Positions 26,217 through 35,417 of a stretch of 64,000 bases of DNA are shown here, one piece after another. The first letter of the stretch is position 1. Every line of letters begins with the position of its first letter. The translations under genes were made by a program, and so were the position numbers. This DNA is from Rhodococcus sp. 105337 (GTDB taxonomy: Bacteria; Actinomycetota; Actinomycetes; Mycobacteriales; Mycobacteriaceae). Where the stretch lies: contig NZ_JABAGQ010000003.1 of assembly GCF_012844225.1 (NCBI RefSeq), forward strand, positions 310,001 to 374,000. Reading direction: 5' to 3'. The notes beneath the pieces were generated by a model. It did not search any database and had not been told where the DNA came from. It saw only the letters and a program-made list of their open reading frames with translations.

Positions 26217-27562
26217 CGTCCCCCTCCCGGCTGCAGCAGCGTTCCCAGGTCCTGCGGGACCGCGACGTTCGGTAATCCGCCCAGCAGTCCGTCGAGCGGC
26301 GTGGGCGCGGGCGCCGCCTGCGGCGGTGCGGTCCCTCGTCCCGCGGACGCACCTTCGAGCCACGGTTCGCTGTAGACGATGTCCCCGGGGAAGGCCTGCA
26401 CACTGGCGAGCGGGTTGGCCAGGACCGGCAGGTAGTTGGCGCTCATCGAGGCCAGGACCGGACCGAGTTGCTGACGGCACAACTCCTCGCTTCGTTCGGA
26501 CGTCGCGTTCGCGGCGGCAGCGACCGACCCACACATCCATTCCACGGGGTTGGCGAGGTTGTTGATGGCGAGGGCGCCGGTCAACGACCCCTGTGCCGGC
26601 TTGTAGATGTTGTAGAAGTTGGCCAGCGACGTCGGGCCCGAGTGCAGAATCCGCTCGATCTCCGGCCGCTTGCGCGCGAGCACTTCGGTGGCGTCGGCGA
26701 GACGCTCGACCGACTCGGTCAGTCCGGCCCGGTTGTCCTGGACGAAACGCTGCACGTCGCCGACCGCAATGCCGAGATCGGTGAGCGAGACCCCGAGTTG
26801 GTCGGAACTCTGCGCGAGCACATTCGAGACGGAGGCCAGCCGTCCACCGAACTGCACGATCTGCTCGTTGCTCGACGACAGCACCGAGACGAAGGTCTGG
26901 AGGTTCCGGATCGTCGAGAACAGATCGGTGCGTCCCTCCGACAGCGTATGCATGGTCGCGGACAGCTCTCGCAGTGTGGTGCGGATGGTCTGCCCGTTTC
27001 CGTCGAGGTTCTCCGCGGCGGTGTCGATGAACCGGCCGAGCGAGCCCTGTGGATCGAGTTCTTCCGGCCCGAGCGCCTCGGACAGACGCATGAGTTCGGT
27101 CTTGATCTGATCCCATTCGACGGGCGACGCGGTGCGCTGCGGAGGAATCGTCGCGCCGTCCTCGAGGGCGGCGCCGCCGGAGTAGACGGGGGTGAGCTGG
27201 ACGAAGCGGGCAGAGACGAGGCTCTGCGCGATGACGACGGCAGCGGCGTCGGCCGGCACGTCGACCGCGTCGTCGATCGACATGGTCACCCGAACCAGGT
27301 CGTCGCCGGGCTCGATATCGGTGATGCGCCCGACCGACACACCCAGCACGCGTACGTCGTCACCTTCGTACAACCCACTGGTCGAGACGAATTCGGCATA
27401 GACCGTCCGCTTGCCGAGGCCGGGCAGCACGAACCACACGAAGCCCGCGACCAGCGCAAGGACGACGGCGGCCGCGATACCGATCAGCAACCGGCGCGGA
27501 AGTCGGGAGTTCTTCGGAGGCGCCGGTTCGTGGTTGTCCACCGGCATGGTGTCGGTACTCAT
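26213..27562 (-). CDS. mce4D: MCE family protein Mce4D-like
   Basis: The 449-residue protein has a Pro/Asn-rich cytoplasmic start, a membrane helix (RLLIGIAAAVVLALVAGFVWFVL), and the MCE domain (RTVYAEFVSTSGLYEGDDVRVLGVSVGRI). A long helical stalk follows (YNIYKPAQGSLTGALAINNLANPVEWMCG), then a Pro/Ala-rich tail. The YKPAQG...N-NP-E-CG region is typical of Mce D subunits. ATG 27562 overlaps mce4C by four bases; the upstream in-frame extension to 27667 lies in mce4C. It is a structural subunit of the steroid/lipid importer. Confidence 0.93.
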   Translation of the reverse strand: MSTDTMPVDNHEPAPPKNSRLPRRLLIGIAAAVVLALVAGFVWFVLPGLGKRTVYAEFVSTSGLYEGDDVRVLGVSVGRITDIEPGDDLVRVTMSIDDAVDVPADAAAVVIAQSLVSARFVQLTPVYSGGAALEDGATIPPQRTASPVEWDQIKTELMRLSEALGPEELDPQGSLGRFIDTAAENLDGNGQTIRTTLRELSATMHTLSEGRTDLFSTIRNLQTFVSVLSSSNEQIVQFGGRLASVSNVLAQSSDQLGVSLTDLGIAVGDVQRFVQDNRAGLTESVERLADATEVLARKRPEIERILHSGPTSLANFYNIYKPAQGSLTGALAINNLANPVEWMCGSVAAAANATSERSEELCRQQLGPVLASMSANYLPVLANPLASVQAFPGDIVYSEPWLEGASAGRGTAPPQAAPAPTPLDGLLGGLPNVAVPQDLGTLLQPGGGR

Positions 27563-28617
27563 TCGCCATCCCTCGTGATCGACGGCGGCTCTTTGGGAAT
27601 CACGTTCTGGAGATCCTCGGGGAGAAGGTCGGGGGCAACCTGGCTGTCCACGATGGCTTTCCACCACGGCGCCGGCAGGATATTCGACACGTAGGCGTTG
27701 AAGAACGGCCCGCTGGCCACAGACTCACCGAGAGCGCTGATGTATGGTCCGAGACCGTCGAGCGCCCCAGCGATGTTGTCCTTGTTCGCCTGCAGGTTCG
27801 CGGTGACCGCGTTGAGCTTCTCGAGCGTCGGCCCCATCTGGCTCTGGTTGTCCTGGACGAGGCCGGTGAGCTGGCGCGAGACCGCGGAAATGTTCGCGAT
27901 GAGTTCGGTGATGGCGTCTCGGCGAAGGTTCAGCTCGCCGAACAAGGCGTTGGCGTCGACGATCAGCGCGTTGACCTGATCGCTGCGCTCGGAGAGGATC
28001 GCGGTCACGTCCTCGGCCCGGTCGAGCAACTGCAGCAGGGACTCGTCCCGCGAGTTGATCGACTGGGACAACCGGGTCATGCCCTCGAGGGCACCGCGTA
28101 TCTCCGGCGGAGTGTCCTGCAGCGAATCCGACAGGGCATCGAGCGACTCGTTGATCTGTCCGGTATCGAGTTCGGACACGGTGGTCGTGAGGTCGCCGAG
28201 CGCGTCGGTCAGCGAGTACGGCGAGTTGGTTCGGTCGATCTCGATGATCGTGCCCGGACGCATCACGCCGGAGCCTCCCGGACGCACTGCGAGCGACTTG
28301 CGGCCCAGCACGGTGTTGGTCTTGATGTCGGCGCCGGTGCCGTCGCCGAGGCCGATGCCGTCCTGGATCGTGAAGTTCACGAGTACGGTCTGGCCGTCGA
28401 GCTTCACGTCGGTCACGTCGCCGACCGTGACACCCGAGAGCATCACCTCGTCTCCGGCGACGAGTCCACCCGCGTCCTCGAATCGAGCCGAATAGCTCAG
28501 CCCGCCCGAGAGGAACTGGAGCTGGTCGTACTGCAACCCGGCGAGGACGATGGCGGCGGACACACCCAAACCGACGATGCCGATCTGGAGATGACTGCGT
28601 TCGCGCGGTGCACTCAT
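27559..28617 (-). CDS. mce4C: MCE family protein Mce4C-like
   Basis: The 352-residue protein has an N-terminal membrane helix (LQIGIVGLGVSAAIVLAGL), the MCE domain (LSYSARFEDAGGLVAGDEVMLSGVTVGDV), then a coiled/helical region with repeated hydrophobic spacing. It ends at a conserved SGPFFNAYVSNILP motif shared with its paralogue at 42048. Start ATG 28617 overlaps the mce4B stop (ATGA). It should be one of the six MCE subunits exposed outside the cytoplasmic membrane. Confidence 0.93.
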   Translation of the reverse strand: MSAPRERSHLQIGIVGLGVSAAIVLAGLQYDQLQFLSGGLSYSARFEDAGGLVAGDEVMLSGVTVGDVTDVKLDGQTVLVNFTIQDGIGLGDGTGADIKTNTVLGRKSLAVRPGGSGVMRPGTIIEIDRTNSPYSLTDALGDLTTTVSELDTGQINESLDALSDSLQDTPPEIRGALEGMTRLSQSINSRDESLLQLLDRAEDVTAILSERSDQVNALIVDANALFGELNLRRDAITELIANISAVSRQLTGLVQDNQSQMGPTLEKLNAVTANLQANKDNIAGALDGLGPYISALGESVASGPFFNAYVSNILPAPWWKAIVDSQVAPDLLPEDLQNVIPKEPPSITRDGE

Positions 28618-29639
28618 TCGACCTTCGCACACCTTCCCGTGTCGTGGTTCGCCGTCGTGTACCTGACGGTGGTGCCGTCGGGTCCGGAGAACTTGAAGGT
28701 GTTGGCGCAGAGGAAGAACTGGAAGAAGTTGCCGTAGGCGCCCACCCGGATGAGTTTCTTGTAATCCGACGGGAGACGTTCGAGTGTGCGGTTGATGTCG
28801 TCCTCACCCAGATCGAGTTGTGTCATGGACCGATTGGTTTCGGCGATCACGGACTGCAGGTCGGGCCGGTTGTTCTGCAGCAGCGCTGCCAGATCCGCAG
28901 TGCCCCCGGCGATCTCCGGGATCGCGGCGCCGATCGGGTCGCGGTCTGCGGCCAGCCCACCGGCGAGGGCACTCAATTGGTCGATGGTCTCGGCGAACTC
29001 GCGATCGTGGTCGTCGATGGTGCCGAGAACGCCGTTCAGATTGTCGATCACGTCGCCGATCAACCGGTCGCGATCCGCGAGCGAATTGGTGAACGAATTC
29101 GTGTTGCCCAGCAAGGAGACCAGCGTCTGGCCCTGCCCCTGGAACACTTGCAGCAACGCGCCGGACAGGTCGTTGACCTGCTGGGAATCGAGCCCTTGCA
29201 GCAGTGGCTTGAACCCTCCCAGCAGCAGGTCGAGGTCGAGAGCAGGTTCGGTCTGCTCGATCGGGATGCTTCCGCCCGGCTGGAGAACGTCGACGCTGCC
29301 GGCTCCCTCGAGCAGTTCCAGATACCGGTCTCCCACCAGGTTCTCGTAGCGGACGGTCGCGCGAGTGCCGGTGAAGAGCGTGTACTTGGAATCGACGCCG
29401 AATTCGATTTCCGCGTGGTTGCCGTCCCCGATGTCGACCCCGTCGACCGACCCCACCTGGACACCGGCGATACGCACCTTGTCGCCGGATTTCAGTCCGG
29501 AGACGTCGGTGAAGGCCGCGTGGTAGGTCTCTTTTCCGGTGAACCGGGCCTGGCTGAACACCACTGCGAGGCCGGCGAACACGAGCACCATCGTGAGCGT
29601 GAAGATCAGGAACTTGATCGTGGTGGGCCGCATCGTCAC
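28614..29639 (-). CDS. mce4B: MCE family protein Mce4B-like
   Basis: The 341-residue protein has a membrane helix at residues about 8-28 (KFLIFTLTMVLVFAGLAVVF), the MCE domain (TYHAAFTDVSGLKSGDKVRIAGVQVGSV) and the B-subunit features YENLVGDRYLELLEG and a C-terminal GAYGNFFQFFLC...DTGRCAKVE. The last part, with conserved cysteines, also appears in the paralogue at 41035. ATG 29639 overlaps the mce4A stop. It is a subunit of the Mce importer. Confidence 0.93.
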   Translation of the reverse strand: MTMRPTTIKFLIFTLTMVLVFAGLAVVFSQARFTGKETYHAAFTDVSGLKSGDKVRIAGVQVGSVDGVDIGDGNHAEIEFGVDSKYTLFTGTRATVRYENLVGDRYLELLEGAGSVDVLQPGGSIPIEQTEPALDLDLLLGGFKPLLQGLDSQQVNDLSGALLQVFQGQGQTLVSLLGNTNSFTNSLADRDRLIGDVIDNLNGVLGTIDDHDREFAETIDQLSALAGGLAADRDPIGAAIPEIAGGTADLAALLQNNRPDLQSVIAETNRSMTQLDLGEDDINRTLERLPSDYKKLIRVGAYGNFFQFFLCANTFKFSGPDGTTVRYTTANHDTGRCAKVE

Positions 29640-30814
29640 TGCCCTGCCGCGAGTTGGTCACCGAACAGGTACTGGAAGATCGTCGGGTAACGCACCCATG
29701 CCTCCGTGGCCGGTTTGTACGGCGTGGTCCCGGTATCGGTCACCACGAACTTCGCGTTCCCGTCGCGTCGCGGATCGTAGTCCGGCATGCCCCAGCAGTT
29801 CGGGCCGCCGGAGGCCCCGACGACGGGCAGGTCCTGGGCCGCGTTGTACGGCGTGGCACCACCCATGAAGCTCGTGCTCAGCGTGAGCGCGGCATATTCA
29901 CCCGTTCCGGCCATCGGTTCGAAGGCGATGCGAGCATCGTTGAGACCGATGATGAAGCACGTGAGTTCGGGCGAGTACTCGCCGAGGAGCCCGGTGGTGT
30001 ACGACAAGCTGTCGAGTGCGGTGACCACTTGGTTCTCGTTCTCCCCCAGAACGTTACGACCGGTATCGGCCAGACCGGTGAGATTCATGAGCAACAGGTC
30101 GAGTTGCGACTGTTCGTCGACGATCGTGTTACCGACCTCGGTGGCGTTGCCGATCGTGGTCATCAGATCCGGCACGGTGTCCGCATAGAGATTGGCGACG
30201 TCGGCAGCAGCTCCCAGGTCGTATTGCAACTGCGGGAGCGAGGGGTTCATCTCGGCCAGGTAGGCGTCCGCGTCCGCGAGGGTGGCCCCGAGCGCATCGC
30301 CGCGACCGTTGAGCGCCTCCGAGAGCGCACCGAGCGTGGCGTTGAGCTTCTCAGGCTGCACCTGCGTCAGCACCTCGGACAGATGCTCGAAGACCGTATT
30401 GAACTCGACCGTCACACTGTCGGCCGCAATCACCGCGCCCTCTTGCAGCGGTACCCGTGACGGATCCTCCGGGACCACGAGGTTGACGAACTTGGCACCG
30501 AACACGGTGGTCGACTCGATCGACACGCGCGTGTCGGACGGAATGAGGTGCATCTGTCCGGGCTGCATCGCGAGCCGCAGCACGGCACCGTCCGGGGTGT
30601 GCTCGATGGACGAGACCCTGCCGACCTCGACGCCGCGCAGTTTGACCTTCGCGTCGGGTTCCATCACCAGGCCCGATCGCTGCGCGGTGACGGTGACGGG
30701 CGTGGTGGAGGTGAATCCGGCGGCAAACATCGTCAGTGCCACGAAGACGATCACGGCGAGCCCACCCACCAGCACGAACGCCGCGAGCTTTTTCTTCCAC
30801 GAGGGAGTGTCCAT
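29636..30814 (-). CDS. mce4A: MCE family protein Mce4A-like
   Basis: The 392-residue protein begins MDTPSWKKK followed by a membrane helix (LAAFVLVGGLAVIVFVALTMF). The MCE domain then runs through VTVTAQRSGLVMEPDAKVKLRGVEVGRVSS, with STTVFGAKFVNL. A helical region with QVQPEKLNATLGALSEALNGRG and YSPELTCFI follows. These are A-subunit features. ATG 30814 is chosen because the in-frame extension to 30943 lies in yrbE4B. It lies 10 bases after yrbE4B and should dock on the YrbE permease. Confidence 0.93.
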   Translation of the reverse strand: MDTPSWKKKLAAFVLVGGLAVIVFVALTMFAAGFTSTTPVTVTAQRSGLVMEPDAKVKLRGVEVGRVSSIEHTPDGAVLRLAMQPGQMHLIPSDTRVSIESTTVFGAKFVNLVVPEDPSRVPLQEGAVIAADSVTVEFNTVFEHLSEVLTQVQPEKLNATLGALSEALNGRGDALGATLADADAYLAEMNPSLPQLQYDLGAAADVANLYADTVPDLMTTIGNATEVGNTIVDEQSQLDLLLMNLTGLADTGRNVLGENENQVVTALDSLSYTTGLLGEYSPELTCFIIGLNDARIAFEPMAGTGEYAALTLSTSFMGGATPYNAAQDLPVVGASGGPNCWGMPDYDPRRDGNAKFVVTDTGTTPYKPATEAWVRYPTIFQYLFGDQLAAGQ

Positions 30815-30824
30815 GTGCCGCGCC

Positions 30825-31673
30825 CTATCCCGACAAGTTGAAGTTGCCGGTCGCGCCGTACACGGCGAGAGAGATGAGGAGGGTGACGGTGACGACTGCG
30901 ACGAGCGACGCGCGCACCGCGTTGCCGACGGCCACGCCGACACCGACGGGTCCGCCGCCGGCGGTGAACCCGTAGTAGGTGTGGATGAGCATGACGGCGA
31001 TCGCCATCACGATCGCTTGGACGAACGACCAGAGTATGTCGGTGGGTATGAGAAACGTCGTGAAGTAGTGGTCGTAGACGCCGGCCGACTGGCCGTAGAT
31101 GACGACGGTCGCGAATCGGCTGGCGACGAACGACGCGATCACCGCGAGCGAGTACAGCGGGATGATGGCGATCATTCCCGCCAGGACCCGGGTGGAGACG
31201 AGGTACGGGATCGACGGGATGGCCATGGTCTCGAGTGCGTCGATCTCCTCGGAGACGCGCATCGCACCGAGTTGCGCCGTGGACCCCGCGCCGATGGTGG
31301 CGGCCAGGCCGATCCCGGCGATGGTGGGCGCCGCGATGCGGACGTTGATGAACGCCGCGAAGAACCCTGTGAGTGCTTCGACGCCGATGTTGCCGAGGGA
31401 ACTGAACCCCTGCACCGCGATGATGCCGCCGGTGAACAGGGTGAGGAATCCGACGATGACGACGGTACCGCCGATCACGGCGAGGGCACCTGTCCCCATG
31501 CTGATTTCGGCGACGAGCCGGAGGGTTTCCTTCGGGTACTGCCGGAGCGCGCGAGGGATCGTCGCGAGCGCCTTGCCGTAGAACAGGGCCTGCTCGCCCA
31601 GACGGTCGATCGACGTCGAGGCGCGGGAGAACCGTCGCACGGCCCTCGGGAATCGCCCGGAGATCACTGCCAT
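30825..31673 (-). CDS. yrbE4B: YrbE4B-like MlaE-family ABC permease
   Basis: The 282-residue integral membrane protein has about five or six hydrophobic segments and the MlaE/YrbE signature region SLGNIGVEALTGFFAAFINVRIAAP and TAQLGAMRVSEEIDALETMAI, where the E-x-D-A-L-E segment is the coupling helix to the ATPase (MceG/Mkl, encoded elsewhere). With yrbE4A it forms the permease pair of the importer. It starts at ATG 31673, 19 bases after the yrbE4A stop. Confidence 0.94.
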   Translation of the reverse strand: MAVISGRFPRAVRRFSRASTSIDRLGEQALFYGKALATIPRALRQYPKETLRLVAEISMGTGALAVIGGTVVIVGFLTLFTGGIIAVQGFSSLGNIGVEALTGFFAAFINVRIAAPTIAGIGLAATIGAGSTAQLGAMRVSEEIDALETMAIPSIPYLVSTRVLAGMIAIIPLYSLAVIASFVASRFATVVIYGQSAGVYDHYFTTFLIPTDILWSFVQAIVMAIAVMLIHTYYGFTAGGGPVGVGVAVGNAVRASLVAVVTVTLLISLAVYGATGNFNLSG

Positions 31674-31692
31674 GGTGTGTCCTCCGCGTTTC

Positions 31693-32457
31693 TCATCCGG
31701 CCGTCAGCTTGATGCCGACGGCGGTGACGAGGAGGTTGACGACGAACAGGGCCATGAACGCGAAGACGACCGTCTGATTGACGGCGTCCCCGACGCTCTT
31801 GGGGCCACCTTTGACGTTGAGTCCGAGGTAGGAGGCGACGAGGCCTGCGATCATGCCGAACAATCCTGCCTTGACCTGGGAGATCATGAGTTCACCGAAG
31901 CCGGTGAGAAGCGTGATGCCGTTGATGAAGGCTCCGGGGTTCACGTCCTGGAGGAAGACGGAGAACACGAAGCCACCGAGGATGCCGATCGTGCAGACGA
32001 GCCCGTTGAGCAGCAGCGCGACGACGGTGGACGCGAGTACGCGCGGGACCACGAGCCGATGGATCGGGTTGATGCCGAGCACCCGCATCGCATCGATCTC
32101 CTCGCGGATGGTGCGGGCTGCGAGATCCGCACAGATCGCGGTGGCTCCGGCACCGGCCACGATCAGCACCGTGACCATCGGCCCGACCTGCGTGACGGCT
32201 CCGAGCGCGGCCCCGGCACCGCTGAGGTCCGCCGCACCGATCTCGCGGAGCAGGATGTTCAGGGTGAAACTCACCAGGACGGTGAAGGGAATGGCCACGA
32301 GAACGGTCGGCACGAGAGACACCCGCGCGACGAACCACGCCTGGTCGACGAATTCACGTCTCTGGAAGGGCCTGGTGAACACCGCCCTCGCGGTGTCGCC
32401 GGTCATTGCGAAGAGGCCGCCGACGGCGCGCAGTGGAACCTCGAGGAGATCTACCAC
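31693..32457 (-). CDS. yrbE4A: YrbE4A-like MlaE-family ABC permease, first gene of the mce4 operon
   Basis: The 254-residue membrane protein carries the YrbE signature: VARVSLVPTVLVAIPFTVLVSF, AADLSGAGAALGAVTQVGP, GAGATAICADLAARTIREEIDAMRVLGINP. The last is the ATPase-coupling segment. GTG 32457 is preceded by GGGGAG. It opens a ten-gene minus-strand operon, and a KstR-like site lies 78 bases upstream, so the operon should be derepressed by cholesterol-derived CoA thioesters. YrbE4A and YrbE4B make the transmembrane channel of Mce4-type sterol uptake. Confidence 0.94.
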   Translation of the reverse strand: MVDLLEVPLRAVGGLFAMTGDTARAVFTRPFQRREFVDQAWFVARVSLVPTVLVAIPFTVLVSFTLNILLREIGAADLSGAGAALGAVTQVGPMVTVLIVAGAGATAICADLAARTIREEIDAMRVLGINPIHRLVVPRVLASTVVALLLNGLVCTIGILGGFVFSVFLQDVNPGAFINGITLLTGFGELMISQVKAGLFGMIAGLVASYLGLNVKGGPKSVGDAVNQTVVFAFMALFVVNLLVTAVGIKLTAG

Positions 32458-32534
32458 CGTCTCCCCTTTCGTTCGCCGGCCCGACCGAAATCCGACCGTG
32501 CGCAGAAATCTGCTGTGACCCGCGTCATAGTAAC

Positions 32535-32548
32535 TAGAACGTGTTCAC
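32535..32548. promoter_or_regulatory. KstR-like operator before yrbE4A
   Basis: TAGAACGTGTTCAC matches TnnAACnnGTTnnA except the last base. It lies 78 bases before the yrbE4A start. In mycobacteria and rhodococci KstR represses mce4 through such sites; the regulator assignment here is inferred. Confidence 0.75.
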
Positions 32549-32806
32549 GTGTCAAAGAAACATCCTGTAGACAATTCATCCGTTTTTTCCGCAGCCGCAC
32601 TCTCCGCGTCCCCACTCTCGCTAATACGGACATAAGGCGCATTGATCAGCCGTTTTTCCGTGGATTCGGCACTACTCTCCCGCTCGCCCCAACCCCGGAA
32701 GACGATTCAACACAGTTGAATATTGAAATTGAACGGAGATAAAACTAGAACAGGTGTCCTTTGCCGCCGACGCGCGGCGCACTGCCGACGCGGAACCGGC
32801 CGGTCG

Positions 32807-32844
32807 GCGTGATACGTACCCTTCGCCCAGGATACGTGTCACGC
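32807..32844 (-). terminator. Inverted repeat downstream of hsd4B, probable terminator
   Basis: GCGTGATACGTA (32807-32818) and TACGTGTCACGC (32833-32844) are complementary at 11 of 12 positions around a 14-base loop, 41 bases after the hsd4B stop on the minus strand. A terminator is the simplest reading; TACGTA/TACGTG half-sites could also bind a repressor. Confidence 0.5.
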
Positions 32845-32884
32845 AGGGTTGCAGAGAGTTCCGGCTCGGGCGAGTCGGAAGCGT

Positions 32885-33790
32885 TCACAGTTTCAGTGCG
32901 TCGGACGCGGAGAACGTCGCAGCCGGATCGCGGTCCGCGAAGTAACCCCCCAGTTCGGCCGCGAGGGCGTCCGGTGTCCACTGCACGTCCGCGTCGAACC
33001 GTTGCTCCACGACCGGCGCGGCCATGAGTGCGACCATCGGCCCGTACACGATGAAGACCTGCCCACTGATGTGGTCTGCGGCGGGCGAGGCCAGGTAGGC
33101 AACCAGATTCGCCACATGGTCGGGCGAGAGTGGATCGACCTCACCGTCCGGCGGGGCGCCGAAGACCGATTCGGTCATCGCCGTGCGGGCACGGGGGCAG
33201 ATCGCGTTTGCTCGCACGCCGTAGCGCGCCAGCCCCCGCGCGGCCGACACCGTCAATGCCGTGATGCCGGCTTTCGCGGCACCGTAGTTCGCCTGCCCCT
33301 CCGGCCCGAGCAGCCCCGCCTCCGACGACGTGTTCACGATGCGCCCGTAGACGGGCCCGCCGGCCTCCTTGGACTTGCCCCGCCAGTACGCGGCGGCGTT
33401 GCGGCACAACAGGAAGTGGCCGCGCAGGTGAACCGCGACGACCGAGTCCCACTCGTCGTCGGACATGTTCGGCAGCATCCGGTCACGCGTGATGCCCGCA
33501 TTGTTGACCACGATGTCCACTCCACCGAACTCCTTCTCGGCGGCGTGAACCATCGCATCGGCGGTCGCGCGCTCGGCGACGCTTCCCGGCACGAACGCCG
33601 CACCGGGTCCGATGGCGCGGATCTGCGCGAGAGTGTCCTCCACGGAGTCGTTGGCGACGAGATCGTTGACAACCACCGACGCGCCGGCGCGAGCCAACGC
33701 GATCGCTTCGGCCCGCCCGAGGCCCGCACCCGCGCCGGTGACCACGGCGACCTTGCCTTCGAGGGACACACCGCTGCCGACAGAACTCAT
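32885..33790 (-). CDS. hsd4B: Short-chain dehydrogenase, Hsd4B-like (steroid 3-hydroxyacyl-CoA/17beta-HSD type)
   Basis: The 301-residue SDR has the cofactor glycine motif TGAGAGLG (residues 19-26 region), NNAG at 97-100, Ser155/156, and the catalytic YGAAK (Tyr169, Lys173). The C-terminal extension QRFDADVQWTPDALAAELGGYF is typical of the multifunctional-enzyme-2/Hsd4B group. The position next to yrbE4A and a ferredoxin gene matches Rv3502c, so a role in oxidising 3-hydroxyacyl-CoA intermediates of the sterol side chain is likely. ATG 33790 has an AAGGAG ribosome-binding site; a longer reading to 33829 is unneeded. A KstR-like site lies 87 bases upstream. Confidence 0.88.
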   Translation of the reverse strand: MSSVGSGVSLEGKVAVVTGAGAGLGRAEAIALARAGASVVVNDLVANDSVEDTLAQIRAIGPGAAFVPGSVAERATADAMVHAAEKEFGGVDIVVNNAGITRDRMLPNMSDDEWDSVVAVHLRGHFLLCRNAAAYWRGKSKEAGGPVYGRIVNTSSEAGLLGPEGQANYGAAKAGITALTVSAARGLARYGVRANAICPRARTAMTESVFGAPPDGEVDPLSPDHVANLVAYLASPAADHISGQVFIVYGPMVALMAAPVVEQRFDADVQWTPDALAAELGGYFADRDPAATFSASDALKL

Positions 33791-33876
33791 CCACGCACTC
33801 CTTGCGATTCGGGCCGGCCGGACGGCCACACCCCGGTGGACGTCCCCGGCACCACATCGGGACAGTCCAGAGAATG

Positions 33877-33890
33877 TAGAACGTGTTCCT
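33877..33890. promoter_or_regulatory. KstR-like operator before hsd4B
   Basis: TAGAACGTGTTCCT fits TnnAACnnGTTnnA except the final base. It lies between the ferredoxin stop and hsd4B start, suggesting hsd4B has its own steroid-controlled promoter even though the ferredoxin gene precedes it on the same strand. Confidence 0.7.
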
Positions 33891-33920
33891 GTTTATGACA
33901 AGACGCGACGGGGTCCCAGT

Positions 33921-34106
33921 TCACCCTTCGGACAGGGCTGCCCTGGGGCACTGCGCAATTGCCTCACGCACGTTCGCCTCACTACCCTCGGGAACCGGGT
34001 GCTTCACGAGCAACTCGTCGTCGTCGTTGAGATCGAACACCTCGGGCGCCACCCCGACACACACGCCGTTCGCCTCGCAGCGGTCGAAGTCGACCTTGAC
34101 ATCCAT
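33921..34106 (-). CDS. fdxD: Small [3Fe-4S]-type ferredoxin, FdxD-like
   Basis: The 61-residue protein has Cys10, Cys16 and Cys53-Pro54, with Asn13 where a fourth cluster cysteine would be in a [4Fe-4S] ferredoxin. That spacing (CxxxxxC...CP) is typical of actinobacterial [3Fe-4S] ferredoxins that donate electrons to cytochromes P450 or related oxygenases. Position beside hsd4B and fadE26 matches Rv3503c. It is divergent from fadE26 with a KstR-like site between. The electron acceptor may be a sterol 26-hydroxylase encoded elsewhere; this is inference. Confidence 0.88.
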   Translation of the reverse strand: MDVKVDFDRCEANGVCVGVAPEVFDLNDDDELLVKHPVPEGSEANVREAIAQCPRAALSEG

Positions 34107-34152
34107 GACCCGAACCCCGTTTCACTTTCGTACCGACCCGACCGCCTCAGGC

Positions 34153-34166
34153 TAGAACGCGTTCCA
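34153..34166. promoter_or_regulatory. KstR-like operator in the fdxD/fadE26 divergent promoter
   Basis: TAGAACGCGTTCCA fits TnnAACnnGTTnnA at every fixed position. It lies 46 bases before fdxD and 50 before fadE26, so one bound KstR dimer could control both directions, including everything downstream of fadE26 if it is one transcript. Confidence 0.82.
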
Positions 34167-34216
34167 TTTCTGTGCAATGATTCGCGCTAATCCCGCAGCG
34201 GCGAAGTGGAGCGTTC

Positions 34217-35401
<1,185 letters not shown>

Positions 35402-35417
35402 CGAAGGATCCTCCACC

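Larger units (their letters stand above)
32458..32884. other. 427-base intergenic region: mce4 promoter, AT-richer stretch, inverted repeats
   Basis: No gene fits here. Reading left to right it holds the mce4 promoter region with a KstR-like site, then an AT-richer stretch (about 32560-32760) unlike the high-GC surroundings. That stretch includes a perfect 7-bp inverted repeat ATTCAAC-ACA-GTTGAAT at 32705-32721 and further TTGAA copies. A larger inverted repeat near the hsd4B end is listed separately. A degenerate site at 32746-32759 resembles the KstR pattern but misses two fixed positions. Confidence 0.6.

Noticed and set aside
32746-32759. TAGAACAGGTGTCC as a sixth KstR site
   Set aside because: It misses the second GTT half-site T and the last A, and is not at a promoter start.
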